Origin: Pseudomonadota bacterium
GTDB taxonomy: Bacteria > Pseudomonadota > Gammaproteobacteria > Burkholderiales > Sulfuriferulaceae
Length of the DNA: 42,231 nt
Direction of reading: 5' to 3'
NCBI GenBank assembly: GCA_021845925.1
Contig: JAJZUW010000005.1
Coordinates: forward strand, 1-42,231
Numbering within the stretch: the first letter of the stretch is position 1; every line of letters begins with the position of its first letter. The notes beneath the pieces are model-generated. The model did not search any database and was not told the DNA's origin. It saw only the letters and a program-made list of their open reading frames with translations. The position numbers and the translations under genes are program-made. Positions 25,151-35,718 of this stretch are shown piece by piece.

Positions 25151-25472
25151 CCGTCATTCGGGCGTTCCTGCCTCCCCGTCATTCGGGCGTTCCTGCCTCC
25201 CCGTCATTCGGGCGTTCCTGCCTCCCCGTCATTCGGGCGTTCCTGCCTCCCCGTCATTCGGGCGTTCCTGCCTCCCCGTCATTCTGCGCGGAGCGAAGCG
25301 GAGTCGCAGAATCTTCCTGCCTCCCCGTCATTCGGGCGTTCCTGCCTCCCCGTCATTCGGGCGTTCCTGCCTCCCCGTCATTCGGGCGTTCCTGCCTCCC
25401 CGTCATTCGGGCGTTCCTGCCTCCCCGTCATTCTGCGCGGAGCGAAGCGGAGTCGCAGAATCTTCCTGCCTC
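25151..25472 (+). repeat. Two-level tandem repeat array (25-bp and 49-bp units)
   Basis: Five exact 25-bp units (25151-25275), one 49-bp unit (25276-25324), four more 25-bp units (25325-25424) and a second 49-bp unit missing its last base (25425-25472) lie head to tail. Both units begin CCGTCATTC and end TTCCTGCCTCC. The long one contains the palindromic element with arms ATTCTGCG and CGCAGAAT; the short one has GGGCG in its place, as if the palindrome had been deleted before amplification. There are no spacers, so this is not CRISPR. The gap 25071-25646 contains no gene; 25473-25646 is the upstream region of the PRC-barrel gene. Confidence 0.92.
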
Positions 25473-25646
25473 ATCAAAGCAGACGATGAATCTCGGCTGA
25501 TACAGTGTTTCGTCAGATATCCTTGTTACCATTTCCGAAGAAACGGTAACAATCACATTGCCGTTTCGGGTTGGCTGCTGGCGTCTCATCCAGAGCGGCT
25601 CCGGCCATCCAGGTCGTGGCGTCTTTCATCATTCAGGAGATTGATC

Positions 25647-26051
25647 ATGTTAAAACACTGGGTCAGTGCATTGGGTTTTGTCAGTCTGGTTGTCGTGGGG
25701 CAGGTTGCCATGGCCGACCAGGTGGTCGGTACCGAAAATCTGGGGGTATCGGTTACCGAAGACCAGTTGGTGGCATTTGGTCGCAGTGTGACCAAGGAAG
25801 TGCTGCACAAGACGGTTTACAACGATCATCACCAGAAACTGGGCGTGATTGAAGACGTGATCCTGTCACCGGAAGATTCCGCCAGTTACGCGGTGGTCGA
25901 TATCGGCAGTTTCCTGGGTATTCCGCGACACCCGGTCCTGGTCAAGTTTGCCTTGCTCAAACACGACAAAAAAGATTACATCCTGCCTGGCGCCAGCAAG
26001 GATGCCATGAAACATTTGCCGAAGTTCCACTATAATCCAGCAGACAAGTAA
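25647..26051 (+). CDS. Exported PRC-barrel domain protein
   Basis: The 134-residue protein has a signal peptide (LGFVSLVVVGQVAMA) followed by a PRC-barrel-like domain (VLHKTVYNDHHQKLGVIEDVI, then YAVVDIGSFLGI). PRC-barrel proteins of this exported type are common in proteobacteria, but their role is unclear. CAGGAGA at 25634-25640 fixes the ATG at 25647. The reading frame stays open upstream through the tandem repeats, which is an artefact of repeat composition and not an N-terminal domain. Confidence 0.82.
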   Translation: MLKHWVSALGFVSLVVVGQVAMADQVVGTENLGVSVTEDQLVAFGRSVTKEVLHKTVYNDHHQKLGVIEDVILSPEDSASYAVVDIGSFLGIPRHPVLVKFALLKHDKKDYILPGASKDAMKHLPKFHYNPADK

Positions 26052-26143
26052 CCTGGCATAGCGTCGCGGCGATGCACGATCCCTGCCATGTAAGGGACGG
26101 TTCGTGTGTTGCCGGGCGGAAGCCCTGATCGGAGTGCGCTGGT

Positions 26144-27037
26144 ATGAATATCGGATTTATCGGTCTTGGCCGGATGGGTTCCGGCATGGCGGGGCGTCTG
26201 CTGGCAGCAGGACATGCTGTGACTGTTTTCAACCGCTCTTCTGGCAAGGCCGCCGCTTTGCAGGCTGCAGGAGCAAAAGTGGTTGACAGCCTGTCTGGCA
26301 TGGCCGGTGCAGAAGTGGTGTTTTCCATGCTGTCGGATGACAGGGCGGTCGAAGACATCGTGCTTGGCGAGTCGGGATTGCTGCAACAGCTGGCACCTGG
26401 TTCAGTGCATGTGTCATGCAGCACCATCAGCGTGGATTGCGCACGGCGCCTGGCGTCCGCACATGCGAGCAAACAGCAGCATTTCCTGTCGGCTCCGGTT
26501 TTTGGCCGACCTGATGCCGCAGCAGCCGGACGTTTGTTTCTGGTTGTGGCTGGTCCGGCCGAACAGATCACCGCACTGCAACCCCTGTTTGATGTGCTTG
26601 GCCAAAAGACATTTGTCATGGGAGAAGCCGCAGAATCGGCCAATCTGGTCAAGCTGAGCGGCAATTTCCTGCTGGCGTCGGTCATCGAATCGCTCGGTGA
26701 AGCCATGGCCCTGGTTGAAAAAGGTGGGGTGGACCGTCGCCAGTATCTGGAAATGCTGGTGTCATCGATTTTTGATGTGCCGGTTTACCGTAACTACGGT
26801 GCCATGGTGGCGGAAAGACGGTTTGATCCGGCTGGGTTTGCGGCTCGTCTTGGCCAGAAGGACATGCGACTGGTGCTGGCTGCAGCCGATGAGCTGGCGG
26901 TGCCATTGCCGTTTGCCAGTATTCTGCGTGACCGGTTTCTTGAACTGGCCGCGGCGGGCAAAGACCAGCTCGACTGGTCAGCGATTGGCAGTCTGGCTGC
27001 CCGTCACGCTGCCGGCAAGGATGATGCAGCCACATGA
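26144..27037 (+). CDS. NAD(P)-dependent beta-hydroxyacid dehydrogenase (HIBADH family)
   Basis: The 297-residue enzyme belongs to the 3-hydroxyisobutyrate/tartronate-semialdehyde reductase family, which oxidises beta-hydroxyacids or reduces the matching semialdehydes. The N-terminal Rossmann motif is GFIGLGRMGSGMAG. The substrate segment contains APVFGRPDAA, and the catalytic lysine lies in NLVKLSGNFL. The substrate cannot be told from sequence. An FNRSSGK segment at the end of strand 2 (Arg/Ser after Asn) favours NADP(H). The gene is alone on its strand segment, with no pathway partner nearby. Confidence 0.86.
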   Translation: MNIGFIGLGRMGSGMAGRLLAAGHAVTVFNRSSGKAAALQAAGAKVVDSLSGMAGAEVVFSMLSDDRAVEDIVLGESGLLQQLAPGSVHVSCSTISVDCARRLASAHASKQQHFLSAPVFGRPDAAAAGRLFLVVAGPAEQITALQPLFDVLGQKTFVMGEAAESANLVKLSGNFLLASVIESLGEAMALVEKGGVDRRQYLEMLVSSIFDVPVYRNYGAMVAERRFDPAGFAARLGQKDMRLVLAAADELAVPLPFASILRDRFLELAAAGKDQLDWSAIGSLAARHAAGKDDAAT

Positions 27038-27136
27038 GGCTGCAGGATTCGCCAGGAACCAAATCCGCTCCCGCGCATCGAAACCAGAACTGATGTTTTG
27101 AGGATGTTCTGTGTTGTCCTTTCAAGGAGAAAATTG

Positions 27137-27505
27137 ATGACGCGCAAATTCTGGTTGTCCGCTTCGCTTGCTGCCATCGGCATCATGTCGAGTGCCGGTG
27201 CGTTTGCCTGGACGCGGGTCGGCGTGTTTGTGGGCGCGCCGTGGCCATATTATTATCCATATGCCTACCCGTACCCTGCGCCTTATTATTACCCACAGCC
27301 AGTGGTGGTGCAGCAACTGCCGCCTCCGGTCTACGTTCAGCAGCCTGCCCAGATGGCGGCACCATCGGCACCTGCATCACAAGGTGGCATGTGGTATCAC
27401 TGTGCAAATCCAAAGGGATATTACCCTTACGTGCGGCAATGTCCTGGTGGCTGGAAGATGGTTGCACCGACACCATCGGCACCGTCAGGTCCACCGCCCA
27501 AATAA
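27137..27505 (+). CDS. Exported Tyr/Pro-rich protein with a C-terminal WYxC...YYPYV domain
   Basis: This 122-residue secreted protein has a signal peptide ending in GAFA, a low-complexity Tyr/Pro region (YYYPYAYPYPAPYYYPQP) and a short C-terminal module: MWYHC, GYYPYVRQC, PGGWKMV. The same module ends the glycine-rich protein at 28159, so the two are paralogous in that part. Two cysteines in the module may form a disulfide. AAGGAG lies eight bases before the ATG. No function is known. A bidirectional terminator follows at 27522. Confidence 0.75.
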   Translation: MTRKFWLSASLAAIGIMSSAGAFAWTRVGVFVGAPWPYYYPYAYPYPAPYYYPQPVVVQQLPPPVYVQQPAQMAAPSAPASQGGMWYHCANPKGYYPYVRQCPGGWKMVAPTPSAPSGPPPK

Positions 27506-27521
27506 CTTTGTTTCAGGCATG

Positions 27522-27566
27522 AAAAATCAACCAGCCCCGGTTGTTCCGGGAGCTGGCTGATTTGTT
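27522..27566. terminator. Bidirectional terminator
   Basis: Left arm 27524-27540 (AAATCAACCAGC...) and right arm 27546-27563 (...GCTGGCTGATTT) pair almost fully around a TTGTT loop, with one wobble and one bulge. T-rich DNA follows on the plus strand (TTTGTTTG) and TTTTT on the minus strand. It serves both the gene ending at 27505 and the convergent gene ending at 27592. Confidence 0.8.
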
Positions 27567-27591
27567 TGAAGGGGTTGATGTCTGCGCGGGA

Positions 27592-28119
27592 TCAGTCATC
27601 GCCGGGAGGCGCATAACCAGGCGGAGGTGGCGGCGGAGGGGTCATGACCGGCGGACGGTTTTGATACGTATTGCTGCGCATGGATTCGCCGCCGCGGACA
27701 GGAACCTGCTCGCCTTTGGCGTACATGCACTGCACGTAGGCATTGTCATACCGCTGCTGTGTGGTGTACTGGGCATTGCTCGAAGTGCCGGCCCCAATCA
27801 GGCCGCCAGCCAGCAATCCCACGCCGGCACCAGTACCAGCGGCTTCGTGGCCCCCCATGGCAGCGCCAGCCAGTGCACCAACCGCTGCACCTACAGCGGC
27901 ACTGCCCACTTCCGACTTGACGGCAGCATCATTGGCATTGGTGCCGCCAATCTGTTGCGAGGCGTACTGTCGGCAATCCATGTCGTCAATCCGGAACTGG
28001 TCAAACGATTTTCCGGCACCGGGCAAAGCCATGACACTGGGGCCGGTCGGCACAGTTGTACAGGCATCCAGCAACAGCAGGCTGGACATGGCAGCCAGTG
28101 AAATCCAGCGCAATTTCAT
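27592..28119 (-). CDS. Glycine-zipper lipoprotein
   Basis: The 175-residue protein has a lipoprotein-like signal (LLLLDAC, with an unusual Asp at -2), a conserved-looking segment SFDQFRIDDMDCRQYASQQIGG, a glycine zipper (VGAAVGALAGAAMGGHEAAG and following), a Tyr/Gln segment with a cysteine (YVQCMYAKG), and a proline-rich tail. Glycine-zipper lipoproteins of this type sit in the envelope and may span or pack against the outer membrane. It is the last of three minus-strand envelope genes (29299 to 27592), about 40 bases after its neighbour. Confidence 0.78.
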   Translation of the reverse strand: MKLRWISLAAMSSLLLLDACTTVPTGPSVMALPGAGKSFDQFRIDDMDCRQYASQQIGGTNANDAAVKSEVGSAAVGAAVGALAGAAMGGHEAAGTGAGVGLLAGGLIGAGTSSNAQYTTQQRYDNAYVQCMYAKGEQVPVRGGESMRSNTYQNRPPVMTPPPPPPPGYAPPGDD

Positions 28120-28158
28120 CTGATTCTCCTTGTGGATGATGGTTTCTGTCAGTTGTTG

Positions 28159-28629
28159 TCAGTTACCCGGTGCGTCTGGCGGAACGGCAGGAACTGCTCG
28201 CCAGGGTTCGGGACAGCTGGAAACATAAGGATAATATGCTCTGGCTGAATCGCAATAGTACCATGTGCCGACCGCAGGTTGCGCTGGCGCAGCAGGTGGC
28301 TGTTGCACAATGACAGGTTGCGGATATGCTGGATAATAATAAGGATCGGGTGCAGCGATGGCTGCGCCAATGGCTGCACCGGTCAGAAGGCCGGCGCCAA
28401 GACCCCAGCCCCAGTCGTCTCCCCAGGCGCCATGCCAGTTGCCGCGCCAGCCGCCGTCACCGCGCCAGCCACCATGCCAGCCGCCACCGCCATGCCAGCC
28501 ACCACCACCGTGCCAGCCGCCACCACCGTGCCAGCCGCCACCGCCCCAGGCCATGGCCGGACCACTGTTGAGGGCCAGGCCCAACATGAGGGCGCCGACC
28601 AGGGAGAGGCGGATGAAGGCTGTTTTCAT
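28159..28629 (-). CDS. Exported Gly/His/Trp-repeat protein with YYPYV domain
   Basis: This 156-residue secreted protein has a signal peptide ending in PAMA, then four near-perfect repeats of GGGGWHG followed by related RGDGGWRG and RGNWHGAWG units. A small glycine zipper (GLLTGAAIGAAIAAPD), a Tyr/Pro linker, and a C-terminal module shared with 27137 (TWYYC, AYYPYVSSC, PEPWRAV) complete it. The His/Trp/Gly repeats could bind metal, but that is speculation. AAGGA precedes the ATG at 28629. It lies 16 bases after the Spy/CpxP-like gene. Confidence 0.75.
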   Translation of the reverse strand: MKTAFIRLSLVGALMLGLALNSGPAMAWGGGGWHGGGGWHGGGGWHGGGGWHGGWRGDGGWRGNWHGAWGDDWGWGLGAGLLTGAAIGAAIAAPDPYYYPAYPQPVIVQQPPAAPAQPAVGTWYYCDSARAYYPYVSSCPEPWRAVPAVPPDAPGN

Positions 28630-28645
28630 GATGATGTTCCTTGAC

Positions 28646-29299
28646 TTAGCGGGCAGGGCTGGCAGACGTGCCAGCCGGGCCTTTGTGAGGGGCGGCCGCG
28701 AAAGGCATTGCCCCGGTGCCCGGACCACGCATGCGATTCATGCCGGTAGGATGGAAGCTGGTTGCGTGTTCCAGTCGCCAGAACAGGTCAAAAATGGTTT
28801 TTTGTTTCTGGTCGAGAGTTGCGTAGAACGGAATCGTATTTTTTTCTGCGGATTCAATCCTGTCCAGACGAGCCTGAACCATAGCCAGTTGGGTGCGAAG
28901 ACCATCTTCCTGTTGTTTCAGGCGTTCGGGTGTGCTGAGATCGATTTCTTGCGTGCGCATGCTTTCCCACCACTGCTGGTTGATGCGGCATTCTTCGGCA
29001 GATTGTCTGGTGACATCGTCACGCACCGCCTTGACCCAGGTTTTCCAGGCGGCGGTCTGGGATGATTGAAGATCGAGTTTTTCCTGCAGGCTGGCCAACC
29101 GGTTGTCCAGCAGGCTGAGCCGGTCTTCTGCAGCAAATGCACACGGGTCTTGTGTTGTTGTCCTGGCCGTTGTGGGTGATTTGTCATCGGCCTGCACGGT
29201 CATGGTGGTCATCAGACCAAGTGCCAGGGCAAGCAGTGGTAGTGACGCACGACGAAAACCAGCTGGTGCGGCATGCGTAACGGATTGATCATCAGGCAT
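28646..29299 (-). CDS. Spy/CpxP-like (LTXXQ motif) periplasmic protein
   Basis: The 217-residue exported protein has a hydrophobic signal region at residues 18-36 after a 17-residue N-terminal extension. The mature part is mostly helical and charged, and near the C-terminus ATLDQKQKTIFDLFWRL matches the LTXXQ-type motif of Spy/CpxP periplasmic chaperones and stress sensors. Two cysteines are present (DPCAFAAED and EECRINQ). The start at 29299 has GGGAG upstream; the longer upstream frame is not credible. It leads a three-gene envelope unit with 28159 and 27592. The 142-base gap to the HD-GYP gene has AACTTCC/GGAAGTT inverted arms. Confidence 0.72.
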   Translation of the reverse strand: MPDDQSVTHAAPAGFRRASLPLLALALGLMTTMTVQADDKSPTTARTTTQDPCAFAAEDRLSLLDNRLASLQEKLDLQSSQTAAWKTWVKAVRDDVTRQSAEECRINQQWWESMRTQEIDLSTPERLKQQEDGLRTQLAMVQARLDRIESAEKNTIPFYATLDQKQKTIFDLFWRLEHATSFHPTGMNRMRGPGTGAMPFAAAPHKGPAGTSASPAR

Positions 29300-29441
29300 G
29301 TGAGCTCCCTTATGTGTTTGCGTTGACAACCGTGAGGCGCAAAAAACTTCCTGACGGACAAACGGTGGACAGCCGGCTATACGGGAAGTTCCTTGTGAAG
29401 TTGTTGCCAGAACCCCATCCTCTGGCGCAGAAACTGACCGG

Positions 29442-30698
29442 TTAACCTGGCTTCTGGCTGTCCTGACCAACATAATAGCTGATGTTGGCGTTGGGGCTCA
29501 GATAGTTGCGCACTTCGGGAGCCAGTTTCGAAGGACGCAGGTTTTTTTCGATTTTCAGATCGGGTTCGTTTTCCAGCTGAATGATCAGTGCCTGGTCGCG
29601 AGGCACATCCGGATCATAGACCAGGATTTCCGGGCGCAATGGGTTGGCCGGATTGACTGAAAGCACGAGTCCAGGCATTTCATTGCTCAGCTGAACAATG
29701 CTGCCCGGCGGGTAAATCCCCAGCATGCGGATAAACGTTTGCAACATGACTGGATCAAGCTGGGCTTTGTGCTGTGCAAACATGCGCGACAGGGCCTCGG
29801 AAGGGGTCATGGCGCTGGCGCTATGCACAGGATTGCACAGGTTGTCATACATGTTGACGATCACCAGGACACGCGCCGGTCTGGAAATCTTCTCGCCAGA
29901 AAGCTTGTTCGGGTAACCACTGCCATCGAGATATTCGTGGTGTTGCAGAATCATGGCCAGTACTGCATCCGTGGCCCCCATCTTGCGGGCGAATGTGGCG
30001 CCGATCACGCCATGCTGCTGCAGCAGATGCCGTTCCGGGGCGGTAAGAGGTTCCTGTTTGGCGCGGATGCTGTAAGGCACTTCATTTTTGCCGACATCGT
30101 GCAGCATGGCTGCTATGCCAAGGTCGCGCGCTTCTGCCGGATCGAGGTTGATGGCGCGCGCCAGCATCATGCACAGCACAGTGACATTCAGCGAATGAAA
30201 ATAGATATCGTTGCCAAGTTTGCTGCCCATGGCATGAATCAGCAGATCACTTTTGGACAGGATGTCGGACAGCATCTGATCGACCAGACGGGTGGTGTCC
30301 TGATACGCCTGTTCTGGTTTGGCATGCAGGTTGCGCGTGATATTGCGCACAGTGTCTGCCGTGCGGATAAATTCGTGTTCCGTACGCGAAATGTTGTTGC
30401 GAATTTCGCGCAATTGCGCCATTCGCTGGCGCTTGATGGCAAATTGCTCATCGTTTTCGGGCGACGTGACGGGGGGCGGCGGTGTTTCGCTTGGTTTGGC
30501 CAGTGGTTGCGTATCGCTGCGACCGGGATCGTAGCGGAAGTTCTTGATGCCCAGCCTGCGTAGCGTATCCAGCTGGGCCTGATTCTTGATCTTGAACTGG
30601 TTGAACAGAAACGGATGGTTCATCCAGCCCCCTTCCAGATGGACATAGAGCCCGATGCAAAGGCGGTCAGAAGGGACAGATTCCAGGTCGGCAGGCAT
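29442..30698 (-). CDS. HD-GYP domain cyclic di-GMP phosphodiesterase
   Basis: The 418-residue protein has an N-terminal DUF3391-like region (residues 1-110), a helical linker, and an HD-GYP domain with intact signatures MLHDVGK and HHEYLDGSGYP. It should hydrolyse cyclic di-GMP to GMP. A C-terminal beta-rich tail of about 80 residues follows. ATG 30698 is used here; a GTG at 30719 would add seven residues, and neither has a clear ribosome binding site. It is a monocistronic gene, divergent from katG. With the diguanylate cyclase at 20336 it gives this window one predicted maker and one breaker of cyclic di-GMP. Confidence 0.92.
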   Translation of the reverse strand: MPADLESVPSDRLCIGLYVHLEGGWMNHPFLFNQFKIKNQAQLDTLRRLGIKNFRYDPGRSDTQPLAKPSETPPPPVTSPENDEQFAIKRQRMAQLREIRNNISRTEHEFIRTADTVRNITRNLHAKPEQAYQDTTRLVDQMLSDILSKSDLLIHAMGSKLGNDIYFHSLNVTVLCMMLARAINLDPAEARDLGIAAMLHDVGKNEVPYSIRAKQEPLTAPERHLLQQHGVIGATFARKMGATDAVLAMILQHHEYLDGSGYPNKLSGEKISRPARVLVIVNMYDNLCNPVHSASAMTPSEALSRMFAQHKAQLDPVMLQTFIRMLGIYPPGSIVQLSNEMPGLVLSVNPANPLRPEILVYDPDVPRDQALIIQLENEPDLKIEKNLRPSKLAPEVRNYLSPNANISYYVGQDSQKPG

Positions 30699-30861
30699 GG
30701 CAGAATTGAGCAAAGGCACAGGCCAAAGCAGCCTGCAGAGTCGATTCTACTGCTTGTGGCTGTTTTTTCAAGCTGTTTGTCAGGATTTCCCTATGGCATC
30801 GATTGATGGATTTCATTAGACAGGCCGTGCGCGGCCCGATAATGTAATGGCGAGGTGGTTG

Positions 30862-33190
<2,329 letters not shown>

Positions 33191-33220
33191 CGGGCAGGAA
33201 CGGCTGGCCGCCTGAGCAGA

Positions 33221-33766
33221 TCAGTTTGGGTGGCTGGCCGTGGTCCATTTTTTCAACGTATCCAGCGTGGTGCTGACATGCCCGGAGGGGTTCATGTTGC
33301 TGTAAACACCAATGATTTTGCCGTTGGGCGCAATCACATACGAGGTACGGCTGGCGTAATTGCTGAATACCGGCATGACAGCGCCATATGCCTTCATGAT
33401 GCTGCCATCCGTGTCGGCAGCAACCGGGAACTTGCTGCGGCATTCACTGACAGAAAATCGCTGCAGCTTTTCGATTGGGTCGTGCGATACGCCAATAACG
33501 CTGGCATGCAATGCCTTGTACTGATCAATGGCTTTTGCAAAATCGTGCGCCTCGGCCGTGCAACCTGGCGTGAATGCTGCCGGATAAAAATACAGTACCA
33601 CCGGCCCCTGTTTCAGCGCATTCTGCAAAGACCATGTTGACACCTTGCCTGCCATGGATGCCTGCGCAGTAAAATCCGGCGCCATATCACCCACCCGAAG
33701 TTCTGCCTGTGCACCCAGACTGACAAGGGCCAGACAGCCGGCCAGCCACTTTTTGATGTTCATCAT
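33221..33766 (-). CDS. Exported peroxiredoxin (AhpC/TSA, Bcp/PrxQ-like)
   Basis: The 181-residue thiol peroxidase has a signal peptide (WLAGCLALVSLGAQA), so it acts in the periplasm. The peroxidatic cysteine is in FTPGCTAEAH. The resolving cysteine five residues later, seen in many Bcp proteins, is absent; the other candidate is in SECRSKF. It could therefore be a 1-Cys or atypical 2-Cys enzyme. ATG 33766 and 33763 are both possible starts. The frame extends upstream into repeat DNA, which is not coding. Its reducing partner is not in the window. Confidence 0.87.
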   Translation of the reverse strand: MMNIKKWLAGCLALVSLGAQAELRVGDMAPDFTAQASMAGKVSTWSLQNALKQGPVVLYFYPAAFTPGCTAEAHDFAKAIDQYKALHASVIGVSHDPIEKLQRFSVSECRSKFPVAADTDGSIMKAYGAVMPVFSNYASRTSYVIAPNGKIIGVYSNMNPSGHVSTTLDTLKKWTTASHPN

Positions 33767-33842
33767 GACGGATTCCCGTAGCGAAAGTCGTGGACGTTGA
33801 TGGCGTAAGCCATGTTGCCGGAAAAGTATAACGCGGAATTTC

Positions 33843-34179
33843 TGGATTCCGCGACTACGCGCGGAATGACAATGCAGTGTGTGGAATGTGATCTCCGTCA
33901 TTCTGCACGGAGCTCCCTCTACGTCATTCTGCACGGAGCCCTCTACGTCATTCTGCGCGGCCCCTCCACGTCATTCTGCGCGGAGCGAAGCGCAGTCGCA
34001 GAATCTAAGCCTTTAACCCAGGCACTTACCGGATTTGTGGATTCCGCGACTACGCGCGGAATGACAATGCAGTGTGTGGAATGTGATCTCCGTCATTTTG
34101 CGCGACGCCCCCCCCTACGTCATTCTGCGCGGAGCCCTCTACGTCATTCTGCGCGAAGCGAAGCGCAGTCGCAGAATCC
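33843..34179 (+). repeat. Repeat block of the dispersed palindromic family
   Basis: A perfect 60-bp direct repeat occurs at 33843-33902 and 34038-34097, each copy starting with the ATTCCGCG...CGCGGAAT palindrome. Between and after them are ATTCTGCG...CGCAGAAT elements at 33970-34005 and 34143-34179, and several short CTACGTCATTCTGC units. The copy 34143-34179 equals the reverse complement of 121-157. The intergenic region 33767-34392 has no gene. Beyond the repeats, TATACT at 34344-34349 could be the -10 of the acyltransferase gene, without a clear -35. Confidence 0.88.
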
Positions 34180-34392
34180 ACATCCCGCCGCATCTTGTAT
34201 TAACAACACAAATCATCTGAGTTGCTTTCTTGCCAAAATCCCGCCAAACCCGTTTTCATGGACCGGAAAGTTGTACAATGGCCCCTCACACGTCATTCTC
34301 CGTACAGATGAAACCAGCCAGACAGATTTCAATCGCAATGCTTTATACTTGTTTTGTAACAATTTTTTCATCTTGCGTGGTGAGCTGAACGA

Positions 34393-35550
34393 ATGTTCGG
34401 TGTTGTGGTTGATCTGACCTGGGCTGCTGCGGCCATCGGTATGGCCTGGTTGACAGCAGGTGTTCTGATCAGGTGTTTTGGGGCACCAGCACCCATGGGA
34501 CGCTATCATTCGCTGGATGGATTGCGCGGCATGCTGGCGGTATCCGTGATGATTCACCATTCTGCCATCTGGTACGGCTATGCGACAACTGGCAACTGGT
34601 TGCTTCCGGGTTCTTCTGTCTACGCCGAGCTGGGACAGGGCAGCGTGCTCATGTTTTTCATGATTACCAGTTTCCTGTTTGTCAGCAAACTCATTCATGC
34701 GAAAGACGGTGTGGACTGGCTGCATATGCTCGTCTCGCGAATCATGCGACTGACGCCTTTATACTGGTTTGCCATGCTGTGCATGTTCTGCATGGTGGGC
34801 ATGCTGACCAGGTGGCAATTGCACGAACCTGCCGCATTGTTGTTCGATCAGGCTGAAGTCTGGCTTGGCTATACTGTTTCTGGTTTTCCAGATATCAATC
34901 ATCTGGCAAACACTGGCCATCTGGTGGCAGACGTTACCTGGACACTGGTTTACGAATGGATGTTTTATCTGGCTTTGCCGTTGCTGGCCTGGCTGATGGG
35001 GCGCAAGCCGGGATTGTTGCCACTACTGTTCAGCATACTGGTGTTGTGGTGGATGTTTGACCGGTGGCATCCGAATCTGCGCATGGTGGTCGTGTTTGTC
35101 ATGGGTGGATTGACTGCTGTTCTGGTTGCCCGAGCGGAATGGTTCAAATCGTTGACAGCCTCACAGGCTGCCAGTTGGCTGGTTCTGGCCGGTATTCTGG
35201 CTGTGCTGGCTCTGTTTCATTCGGCTTATGACACCTGGCCGACACTGATTTTGTGGACGTGTTTTACGCTCATCGCCGGAGGCAATTCCTTGTTCGGTTG
35301 GCTGGTCCATCCGGCCACCCGGCAACTGGGCGACCAGGCCTACAGCATTTATCTGCTGCATGGCATGACCTTGTACGCGATATTTCATGGCGCGCTTGGT
35401 GAAAAGCTGATGCAGACCTGGACATTTTCAACGTATTGGGTTGTGTTGCTGGGTATCGTGCCGATCGTGACAATGCTTTGTTATGTAACCTGGCGCTGGG
35501 TGGAACAAGGCGGCATGCGGTTGGCGAAAAGAGTAATGGCGGCGGGCTGA
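34393..35550 (+). CDS. Acyltransferase 3 family membrane protein (OafA/YrhL-like)
   Basis: This 385-residue multi-pass integral membrane protein has about ten hydrophobic segments. The family signature is at its N-terminal part (SLDGLRGMLAVSVMIHHSA), with a conserved RLTPLYWF segment and a C-terminal QLGDQAYSIYLLHG motif. Such enzymes O-acetylate or otherwise acylate surface polysaccharides. Its position just upstream of the polysaccharide genes fits a role in decorating the product. The 168 bases to the next gene (35551-35718) hold no supportable gene; a 32-codon frame at 35590 has nothing to support it. Confidence 0.88.
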   Translation: MFGVVVDLTWAAAAIGMAWLTAGVLIRCFGAPAPMGRYHSLDGLRGMLAVSVMIHHSAIWYGYATTGNWLLPGSSVYAELGQGSVLMFFMITSFLFVSKLIHAKDGVDWLHMLVSRIMRLTPLYWFAMLCMFCMVGMLTRWQLHEPAALLFDQAEVWLGYTVSGFPDINHLANTGHLVADVTWTLVYEWMFYLALPLLAWLMGRKPGLLPLLFSILVLWWMFDRWHPNLRMVVVFVMGGLTAVLVARAEWFKSLTASQAASWLVLAGILAVLALFHSAYDTWPTLILWTCFTLIAGGNSLFGWLVHPATRQLGDQAYSIYLLHGMTLYAIFHGALGEKLMQTWTFSTYWVVLLGIVPIVTMLCYVTWRWVEQGGMRLAKRVMAAG

Positions 35551-35718
35551 AACAAAGCCTATGTTGTGTAATAGGATTGTTACAATCTGATGAGCAATAC
35601 CATCATGACGGTGACTGCTATCTGCAGCAAGGTTATTTTCGGGAACAATTTGCTGAAAATGGCCTCCGAAGCGTTGTGCTGGAGGTGAACGAATGAACCA
35701 GATGGGTAAGGGATCGGT

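Noticed and set aside
25151-25472. CRISPR array
   Set aside because: Units are directly adjacent with no unique spacers, and no cas genes are near.
25110-25646. N-terminal extension of the PRC-barrel frame through the tandem repeats
   Set aside because: The 25-bp unit leaves a frame open by chance; a good ribosome binding site and signal peptide start at 25647.
35436-35696. 86-codon frame running from the acyltransferase end into the gap before the aldolase
   Set aside because: Its first part is a shadow of the acyltransferase and the tail has no recognised similarity; could be a gene remnant but cannot be supported.
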